Shown here one piece after another: positions 14,908 through 20,707 of a DNA stretch of 30,013 bases. The DNA is from Patescibacteria group bacterium (GTDB lineage Bacteria > Patescibacteriota > Minisyncoccia > Minisyncoccales > GWA2-46-15). Where the stretch lies: the NCBI GenBank assembly GCA_018895125.1, contig JAHIOR010000032.1, positions 1 through 30,013 of the forward strand, in the 5' to 3' direction. Numbering within the stretch: the stretch's first letter is position 1; each line of letters opens with the position of its first letter. The notes under the pieces were generated by a model that was given only the letters and a program-made list of their open reading frames with translations, searched no databases and had not been told where the DNA came from. Position numbers and translations under genes: made by a program.

Positions 14908-16171
14908 AAAGTTTATTCTCAATAATGGCCTGAGGGTTCTTCTTTTCCCGATGGAGAATACTGAAGCAGTTACTTTATTGTTTTTAGCTGCTACTGGTTC
15001 TAAATATGAGACCAAGAATATTAGCGGCATTTCCCATTTACTTGAACACCTTCTTTTTAGGGGTATAAAAAGCTATCCTGAGCCAGGCAGCATTTCTAGG
15101 GCTTTAGACGAAATCGGTGGTTTTTATAATGCCTTCACTGACAAGGAGGTTCTGGGAATTATCTTTAAAGCCGGTGTTGAAAATTTAAGTTTGATTTCAA
15201 AGATCTTAACTGAAATGGTTACCGTACCTCTTTTAGATAAAAAAGAACTGATCAAAGAAAAAAAAGTAGTGGTTGAAGAAATTAGTATGAGAGAGGATAA
15301 TCCTCAAATACTAATTCTTGATCTTTGGGAAACTCTTTTATACGGTGATCAGCCAGCTGGCTGGCTGGTAATCGGTTCTAGAAAAACTGTCAGCAGTATT
15401 TCCCAGAAGAATCTTTCTGATCATTTAAAAAGCTCTTTTACGGCCAAAAATTCAGTCTTGGCCATAGCCGGGAATATTAAAGAAAAGGATGTTATTAAGA
15501 TGGTTAAAAGAGATTTTTCTGTTTTACCCGGCAAAAAACGCTTTCAAAAGAAATCAGTTAAAGAAAATCAAAATAAGCCAGAGATCATGCTTCATTTTAA
15601 GAAAACTGATCAAACTCATCTTTGCCTTGGAGTCAGGACAGTTGGCATCAGCGCTTTTTCTGAGAAAAAATATGTTCTGGCAGTCATCGCTTCTTTATTA
15701 GGAGGGATGATGAGTTCCAGGCTTTTTGTCGAAGTCAGGGAGAGAAGGGGTTTGGCTTATTATATCAGGACTTCTTGCGAACATTATACTGATAGCGGTT
15801 ACTTGGTAACCCATGCCGGTTTGAATAACGAAAAAGTTATGGAAGCAATCGAGATTATTTGTCGTGAGTATCAAAGATTAAAGATGGAAAGGGTTGGTGA
15901 TCAGGAATTGGCCAAAGCTAAGGAAAATTTAAGGGGTCGGTTAAGACTGGGATTAGAAACTTCTGACAGTTTTGCTTCTTTCTTTGGACTTCAGGAATTG
16001 ATTGACGGGAAAGTTTTAACACCGTCTCAGCAATGGCAAAAGATTGCCAAAATTACTCCAGATGATATTCTAAAAGTGGCCAAGGAGGTTTTTAGGGCGG
16101 AAAACCTTAATGTTGCTTTAATCGGGCCTCAGCGCCAAGAGAAAGAAATCAGAAACATTTTAAAGATTTAG
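14900..16171 (+). CDS. M16 family metallopeptidase
   Basis: Zinc protease of the pitrilysin/mitochondrial processing peptidase family, which cuts short peptides. The inverted zinc motif HLLEH is at 46-50 (His46, Glu49 catalytic, His50), and the third zinc ligand is Glu126 (VVVEEISMRED), 76 residues after His50, the classical spacing. The C-terminal homologous half contains SRLFVEVRERRGLAYYI, the R...Y substrate-binding pair of active M16B members. With 423 residues it is a single-chain two-domain enzyme, as in bacterial M16B peptidases. No signal peptide is evident. Its ATG lies inside the last codons of glyS, so the two are co-translated. Confidence 0.9.
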   Translation: MLKKFILNNGLRVLLFPMENTEAVTLLFLAATGSKYETKNISGISHLLEHLLFRGIKSYPEPGSISRALDEIGGFYNAFTDKEVLGIIFKAGVENLSLISKILTEMVTVPLLDKKELIKEKKVVVEEISMREDNPQILILDLWETLLYGDQPAGWLVIGSRKTVSSISQKNLSDHLKSSFTAKNSVLAIAGNIKEKDVIKMVKRDFSVLPGKKRFQKKSVKENQNKPEIMLHFKKTDQTHLCLGVRTVGISAFSEKKYVLAVIASLLGGMMSSRLFVEVRERRGLAYYIRTSCEHYTDSGYLVTHAGLNNEKVMEAIEIICREYQRLKMERVGDQELAKAKENLRGRLRLGLETSDSFASFFGLQELIDGKVLTPSQQWQKIAKITPDDILKVAKEVFRAENLNVALIGPQRQEKEIRNILKI

Positions 16172-16172
16172 A

Positions 16173-17195
16173 ATGGAAAAAGTAACTTTTGATTTTTCAT
16201 GGGAGACAATTACTAAAATAGGGGTTTTAGTTGCTTCTCTCTATGTCCTTTATCAATTAAAAGAGATTTTAATTTGGGTTGTTTTTGCCCTGGTCATTTC
16301 TTTTCTATTTAACCCTTTGATCAATTATTTTCAAAAGAAAAAAATGCCAAGGTTCTTGGCCGCTGGCCTGGTCTATTTTTTGTTCTTTAGCATTTTAGCG
16401 ATCCTGATCTATATTTTTATCCCCTTGTTAGTAATCGAGGTTAGTAATTTTTCTCAGAGTTTTTCAGAGTATTTTGACCAAGTGTCTCCGCCCTTGAGAA
16501 ATCTGGGGATTGAAGGTTTTGAAAGTTTAGATAAATTTGTTGGTTTAATTGAGAACACTCTTTTTGATATAACCAGAAATATTTTCAGTGGTTTATTTGC
16601 TATTTTTGGCGGTATTTTTACCACCTTTTTTATCGTTTCTCTAGCTTTTTTCTTATCTTTGGAAGAAAAATTTGTTCAAAAATCATTTGCGATTGCTTTT
16701 CCAGCTGAATATGAAGACATTGCTCTTGATCTCTGGAAAAGATGTCAAGGAAAGGTTAGCGGCTGGTTTCTAAGCCGAGTGGCCAGTTCTTTATTTGTCG
16801 GTGTTTTAACCTATATTGCTCTCTTGGTTTTGGGGGCAAGCTATCCTTTTTCTCTCGGAATTTTAGCTATGGTTTCTAATTTTGTTCCCATAGTCGGACC
16901 ATTTATAGCCGGCATTTTTATTTTCATTGTTTTGATTTTAACCAGTCCGGTTAAAGCAGTCCTGGCAGTCGGCATCTTCGTTTTAATCCAGCAGATTGAA
17001 AACAATATTATCACTCCGGTATTGAGTAAAAAATTTATTGGTTTATCACCATCTTTAGTTTTAGTGTCCTTAGTGGTTGGCGCCAAACTAGGTGGGGTTT
17101 GGGGAGCGATTCTGGGGATTCCCTTGCTCGGAATTTTTCTAGAGTTCGTGAAAGATTTTCTTAAAGAAAAAAAGGGAACAGAAGACTCCTCTTAA
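16173..17195 (+). CDS. AI-2E family (PerM/YdiK-like) membrane protein
   Basis: 340 residues with a hydrophobic profile typical of the AI-2E/UPF0118 family: paired N-terminal helices (VLVASLYVLYQL; LIWVVFALVISFLFNPLINYF), two helices around 60-90, then IFGGIFTTFFIVSLAFFLSL, a helix pair around 205-260 (SLGILAMVSNFVPIVGPFIA), and a C-terminal hairpin LSPSLVLVSLVVGAKLGGVW plus AILGIPLLGIFLEF. PxVGPF and GGxWGAxLGIP are family signatures. Members have been linked to signal export, Na+/H+ antiport or permease roles, so the substrate is not predictable. It begins 1 nt after the M16 gene and precedes rsmI by 5 nt. Confidence 0.88.
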   Translation: MEKVTFDFSWETITKIGVLVASLYVLYQLKEILIWVVFALVISFLFNPLINYFQKKKMPRFLAAGLVYFLFFSILAILIYIFIPLLVIEVSNFSQSFSEYFDQVSPPLRNLGIEGFESLDKFVGLIENTLFDITRNIFSGLFAIFGGIFTTFFIVSLAFFLSLEEKFVQKSFAIAFPAEYEDIALDLWKRCQGKVSGWFLSRVASSLFVGVLTYIALLVLGASYPFSLGILAMVSNFVPIVGPFIAGIFIFIVLILTSPVKAVLAVGIFVLIQQIENNIITPVLSKKFIGLSPSLVLVSLVVGAKLGGVWGAILGIPLLGIFLEFVKDFLKEKKGTEDSS

Positions 17196-17200
17196 TATTC

Positions 17201-17911
17201 ATGGCAGTTCTATATATCGTTGCTACTCCTATTGGTAATCTTCAAGATATCAGCTCCCGCGCCATTGAGGTATTGAAGGGAGTTGATTTGATTTTAGCTG
17301 AAGATACCAGGGTTACAAAAAAGCTTTTGGCTCGCTATCAAATCAGAACCAAAACAATCAGCTATCATCAACATAGCCGTTTGGAAAAAATAGATTATTT
17401 TCTAGATTTATTGAAAAGAGGAAAAGATTTAGCCTTGGTTTCAGATGCTGGCACGCCCGGGGTTTCTGATCCCGGCAACATGCTGATAAAAAAAGTGGTT
17501 GAGGTTTTAGGAGATAAAATAGTTTTTATTCCTATTCCTGGCCCTTCGGCATTGGCAGCCGCAGCCAGCATTTCTGGTTTTCCAATGGAAAGATTTTTAT
17601 TCTTGGGCTTTCCCCCGCAAAAGAAAAAAAGAAAAAGATTCTTTGAAGAAATTATTGCCTCAAAATATCCAGTAATTTTTTACGAATCCCGTTACCGGCT
17701 TTTAAAAACCCTAGAGGAGTTGAATAGTATACTAAATACCAAATACCAAATACTAAATACTCGTTTGGTGATTTGCCAGGAGCTGACAAAAATGTTCGAA
17801 AAAACTTATCGAGGGACAATTTCAGAAGTTCTTGATAAAATAAAAGACCAGGATTTAAGAGGAGAGTTCGTGATCATTCTTAGCAATCAAAAAGTTAGAA
17901 AAGATGAGTAA
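17201..17911 (+). CDS. rsmI: 16S rRNA 2'-O-ribose C1402 methyltransferase RsmI
   Basis: SAM-dependent methylation of C1402 in the decoding centre. The 236-residue protein starts AVLYIVATPIGNLQDISSRA and has LILAEDTRVTKKLLARY, ISYHQHS, LALVSDAGTPGVSDPGNML, PIPGPSALAAAASISG and YESRYRLLKTLEEL, all RsmI hallmarks. Between this helix and RLVICQELTKMFEKTYRG there is an extra NSILNTKYQILNT (175-187) that ordinary RsmI lacks; it is encoded by a repeated DNA element also found in tatD. The insert lies in a loop and should not touch the active site. The 3' end overlaps metG by 8 nt. Confidence 0.94.
   Translation: MAVLYIVATPIGNLQDISSRAIEVLKGVDLILAEDTRVTKKLLARYQIRTKTISYHQHSRLEKIDYFLDLLKRGKDLALVSDAGTPGVSDPGNMLIKKVVEVLGDKIVFIPIPGPSALAAAASISGFPMERFLFLGFPPQKKKRKRFFEEIIASKYPVIFYESRYRLLKTLEELNSILNTKYQILNTRLVICQELTKMFEKTYRGTISEVLDKIKDQDLRGEFVIILSNQKVRKDE
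17730..17760 (+). repeat. Coding-compatible repeat element in rsmI (ILNT element, copy 1)
   Basis: A 31-nt core starting TACTAAATACC, itself built from near-copies of (T/A)ACYAAA. It matches 20316-20346 in tatD with two differences. Translated in the same phase in both genes, here as ILNTKYQILNT. Confidence 0.75.
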
Positions 17912-19469
17912 ATTTTATATCACCGCTGCTATACCCTATGTTAATGCTAAGCCCCATTGCGGCCACGTTTTAGAATTTGTCCAAGTAGATGCGCTTAAAA
18001 GGTATCACCAACTCTTAGGCGAGGAATCATTGTCTCTTTCCGGGGGTGACGAAAATGCTTTGAAGAACGTCCAGGCGGCGGAGAAATCTGGTCGGCCGCT
18101 CAAAGAATTCATTGACGAAAACACGGAAGCTTTCCGGCAACTAGCGATAAAGTTAAACGGCGGATTTGATGTTTGGCAAAGGGGCAGCGACCAGAAACAT
18201 CATTTTCCTTCCAGCCAGAAACTTTGGAAACTCTGCGCCCAAAACGGGGATATCTATAAGAAACCGTATAAAGGGCTTTATTGCGTCGGCTGCGAGGCTT
18301 TTTACACCCGCGAGGAGTTGAACGAAAACGGAGAGTGTTTTGAGCATAGTGGCAAGAAACTTGAAGAAATACAAGAAGAAAATTACTTTTTTGCTCTTTC
18401 AAAATATCAAGATAAGATTATTCAGATTATTGAGGATGGAACTTTTAAGATTGTACCCGAGTTCAGAAAAAACGAAGTTTTAAGTTTTCTCAAAGGCGGG
18501 TTGGTTGATATTTCTATTTCCAGATCGAATGAACGAGCTAAGAATTGGGGCGTGCCCGTGCCGAATGATTCAACACAAAGAATTTATGTTTGGTTTGATG
18601 CTTTGAATATTTATCAAAGCGGCATTGGTTTTGGTTGGGATGAAGAAACGTATAAAAAATGGTGGCCGGCAGATCTTCATATTATTGGCAAGGGAATAAG
18701 CAGGTTTCACGCTATTTACTGGCCAGCTTTTCTTCTTTCGGCCGGGCTTTCTCTGCCTAAGGAACTTTTAGTTCATGGTTATTTGACAGTTGACGGTAAA
18801 AAGATAAGCAAGTCTGATCCTTCGACGATTATAGATCCTGTTCCGATCATTGAAAAATATGGCGTTGACGTTATCCGATATTATCTTTTAGCTAAGGTTT
18901 CTCCTTTTGAAGATGGAGATTTTTCCGAAAGCAAACTAGCAGAGGTTTATAATGCGGATTTAGCCAATGGCTTGGGAAATCTAGTATCTAGGGTTTTAAC
19001 CATGGTGGAAAACTATTGTGAAGGAAAAGTTCCTGAGATTTCTCAAGACCCAGACAGCCATCCTTTAAGAATTGACGAGAATATTTACAACTGGAAAAAA
19101 GCTTGGGTTGACATTGATAAAAACATGGAGGATTTCCACTTTAATGATGCTTTAGCTTCTGTTTGGCGCTTTATCAGCGAAGCGGATAAATATATCGATA
19201 TTCACAAACCATGGGAAATGGCAAAACAGGGCAAAACAGAAGAGCTAAATTGGGTCTTATACGGGCTTTTGGATTCCTTGCATCAGGTTGCCTGGCAGAT
19301 TTATCCTTTTTTACCCGAGACCAGTCAGAAAATAGCTAAGTCTTTAGGGATTAAAGGATTATTAGTTGAAAACCCTTTAAGTAAAAACAGCTGGGTTAAT
19401 ATCAAGTCTGGAACAGCGATTAAGAAGCCAGCTGCGCTTTTTCCCAAGATTGAAGACAAAATCGCTTGA
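17904..19469 (+). CDS. metG: Methionine--tRNA ligase
   Basis: Class Ia synthetase charging tRNA-Met and initiator tRNA. The 521-residue product begins SKFYITAAIPYVNAKPHCGH with HCGH (HIGH) at 18-21. A single zinc knuckle CVGCEAFYTREEL ... CFEH follows near 127-150. The KMSKS counterpart is KISKS at 300-304 (TVDGKKISKSDPSTIIDP), and the anticodon-binding helix bundle contains WFDALNIYQSG and later HKPWEMAK. The C-terminal tRNA-binding (Trbp111-like) domain of E. coli MetRS is absent, as in several bacterial and many reduced forms. It starts inside rsmI and closes the run that began with the phosphatase. Confidence 0.95.
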   Translation: MSKFYITAAIPYVNAKPHCGHVLEFVQVDALKRYHQLLGEESLSLSGGDENALKNVQAAEKSGRPLKEFIDENTEAFRQLAIKLNGGFDVWQRGSDQKHHFPSSQKLWKLCAQNGDIYKKPYKGLYCVGCEAFYTREELNENGECFEHSGKKLEEIQEENYFFALSKYQDKIIQIIEDGTFKIVPEFRKNEVLSFLKGGLVDISISRSNERAKNWGVPVPNDSTQRIYVWFDALNIYQSGIGFGWDEETYKKWWPADLHIIGKGISRFHAIYWPAFLLSAGLSLPKELLVHGYLTVDGKKISKSDPSTIIDPVPIIEKYGVDVIRYYLLAKVSPFEDGDFSESKLAEVYNADLANGLGNLVSRVLTMVENYCEGKVPEISQDPDSHPLRIDENIYNWKKAWVDIDKNMEDFHFNDALASVWRFISEADKYIDIHKPWEMAKQGKTEELNWVLYGLLDSLHQVAWQIYPFLPETSQKIAKSLGIKGLLVENPLSKNSWVNIKSGTAIKKPAALFPKIEDKIA

Positions 19470-19503
19470 CAAGTTAGCTTACTTTTATTCTTTTGGCTTG
19501 AAT

Positions 19504-19549
19504 ATTGGCCATCAGCGCGGTGGTCAATCTCAGGTCAAAAAGACCCGAG
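19504..19549 (+). promoter_or_regulatory. Two leader hairpins before the 47-codon ORF
   Basis: ATTGGCCA (19504-19511) pairs with TGGTCAAT (19521-19528) with one G-T wobble. CTCAGGTC (19529-19536) pairs with GACCCGAG (19542-19549) around an AAAAA loop with one mismatch. The two stems abut. A TTGACA at 19466-19471 could be a -35 of an independent promoter, but its -10 is weak. Confidence 0.5.
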
Positions 19550-19578
19550 CCGTTCTTTATACAAAAAGGAGAAAAGCG

Positions 19579-19722
19579 ATGAAAGATCTCTCAAAACTTA
19601 GTTTTAGTGAGCTCCAAGAACTGTTTCTGGAGCTCTCCGAAAAAAAAGAGCTAAACCAAAAAAAGAAAGATCTTTTGGCGCGTGTTCGCGCTGAACTTCA
19701 GCGTATCGCGGATACGCATTAA
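19579..19722 (+). CDS. Small 47-residue protein, unknown
   Basis: I do not recognise it. From ATG 19579 it encodes a 47-residue, highly charged, probably all-helical peptide starting MKDLSKLSFSELQELFLELS and ending RIADTH. The start is chosen because AAAGGAG (19565-19571) sits 7 nt before the ATG, the clearest Shine-Dalgarno sequence in the window; a longer frame from 19450 would overlap metG. Codon choice (CGT, CGC, GCG, CTG) differs from neighbours, which favour AGA/AGG. The DNA also folds into several perfect hairpins and ends in a strong terminator, so this may be a short independent transcript, or a structured RNA in which the ORF is secondary. Confidence 0.55.
   Translation: MKDLSKLSFSELQELFLELSEKKELNQKKKDLLARVRAELQRIADTH
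19593..19717. repeat. Cluster of perfect inverted repeats in the small ORF
   Basis: In order: AAAAC-TTA-GTTTT (19593-19605); GAGCTCCA...TGGAGCTC (19609-19635); AGCTCT...AGAGCT (19631-19652), competing with the previous stem; GCGCG-TGTT-CGCGC (19678-19691); CGCTGAA-C-TTCAGCG (19689-19703); GCGTATC-GCG-GATACGC (19701-19717). Six stems in about 125 nt is far more than the neighbouring genes show. Confidence 0.6.
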
Positions 19723-19729
19723 TGTATTG

Positions 19730-19763
19730 GGGCTCGTGAGAAGATTCGCGAGCCCTTCTTTTT
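19730..19763 (+). terminator. Strong rho-independent terminator
   Basis: GGGCTCGTG (19730-19738) pairs with CGCGAGCCC (19747-19755) over 9 bp with one wobble, followed by TTCTTTTT. It ends the small ORF, or RNA, 7 nt after the stop codon. Confidence 0.85.
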
Positions 19764-19819
19764 AATCGATTAAAATTAGTTTTTAACAGTACAACTTCAT
19801 AAATTTTAATCTAAATATA

Positions 19820-20707
19820 ATGATTATCGATACCCATTGCCATTTGAATTTTAACGCTTTTAAAAACGACATTGATCAAGTTATCAGCCGGTCTTTAGCT
19901 GATAATGTTTGGATAATTAATGTTGGCTCTCAACTGGAAACGAGCAAAAAAGCGGTAGATCTTGCGGAAAAATATCCCCAGGGCGTTTTTGCCTCAGTTG
20001 GTTTACATCCGATCCATGTTACCGGCCATCTAATGAAAAAAGGACTGGATGCGGAAGAATTGGCGGCTCAAGAGAAAATAGGGGAGTTTGATATTGATGA
20101 GTATAGGCAGCTTGTTCTAAATTCGCCAAAAGGGAAAATCGTCGCTATCGGCGAAATCGGCCTGGACTATTACTGGAAACCAAAATCAAAAGCAAAGTTA
20201 GAAGAATTCAAGCAGCTTCAAGAAAAGGCATTGTTGGCGCAAATAGATTTAGCTAAAGAGTTAAACCTACCAGTGATTTTTCATTGCCGCTCCGCCCACG
20301 ATAATCTTATAGAAATACTAAATACCAGATACAAAATACTAAATACAAGCTTGCACGGAGTGATCCATTGTTTTACGGGAAATATAGAACAAATGCAACA
20401 ATATTTGGATATCGGGTTATATCTGGGCTTTAACGGAATTATTTTTAAGCAGATTGCGGGAATTAACTGGCAGGAAATTATTTCAAACACGCCCTTGGAT
20501 AGAATTTTGGTAGAAACCGACGCCCCTTATTTAATTCCTCCAATCAGCGAAGATCAGCATTTGGATCAGCGTCAATCAGCGAACCCGCGGAACGAACCTT
20601 TGTTCGTGAAGCGGGTTGTTCAGGAAATTGCGAAAATCAAAAAATTAAGCTATCAAGAAGTATTAGAAATTACGGTTCAGAACGCCAGAAAACTTTTCAA
20701 AATATGA
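19820..20707 (+). CDS. tatD: TatD family metal-dependent hydrolase/DNase
   Basis: TIM-barrel metallohydrolase related to the TatD 3'-5' DNase. The 295-residue product has the metal-binding DTHCHL (3-8), ASVGLHPIHV, the Glu in AIGEIGLDYYW, PVIFHCRSA, GVIHCFTGN and the final Asp in LVETDAPYL. All expected metal ligands are present. It is longer than usual because of three extra pieces: about 60-85 (GHLMKKGLDAEELA...), ILNTRYKILNT at 166-176, and ISEDQHLDQRQSA at 242-254 before the conserved RNEP. The last two coincide with repeated or palindromic DNA. The stop overlaps the leuS ATG (ATGA), so the two are a coupled pair. Confidence 0.92.
   Translation: MIIDTHCHLNFNAFKNDIDQVISRSLADNVWIINVGSQLETSKKAVDLAEKYPQGVFASVGLHPIHVTGHLMKKGLDAEELAAQEKIGEFDIDEYRQLVLNSPKGKIVAIGEIGLDYYWKPKSKAKLEEFKQLQEKALLAQIDLAKELNLPVIFHCRSAHDNLIEILNTRYKILNTSLHGVIHCFTGNIEQMQQYLDIGLYLGFNGIIFKQIAGINWQEIISNTPLDRILVETDAPYLIPPISEDQHLDQRQSANPRNEPLFVKRVVQEIAKIKKLSYQEVLEITVQNARKLFKI
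20316..20346 (+). repeat. Coding-compatible repeat element in tatD (ILNT element, copy 2)
   Basis: A 31-nt core matching 17730-17760 in rsmI with two substitutions and no gap. Same codon phase, translated ILNTRYKILNT. Falls in a loop between a barrel helix and the GVIHCFTG strand. Confidence 0.75.
20543..20580 (+). repeat. Four ATCAGC direct repeats in tatD
   Basis: ATCAGC occurs at 20543, 20553, 20565 and 20575, spaced 10, 12 and 10 nt. The stretch encodes the non-conserved insert before the RNEP motif of TatD. Confidence 0.55.
20582..20617. repeat. Nested hairpin in tatD
   Basis: Outer arms AACCCGC (20582-20588) and GCGGGTT (20611-20617) enclose inner arms ACGAAC (20592-20597) and GTTCGT (20602-20607) with a CTTT loop. 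It abuts the four ATCAGC repeats, and its coding frame provides part of the conserved RNEP region. Confidence 0.55.

Noticed and set aside
19450..19578. Longer version of the small ORF starting inside metG
   Set aside because: The extra residues cross two leader hairpins and lack a ribosome site, while ATG 19579 has a strong one.
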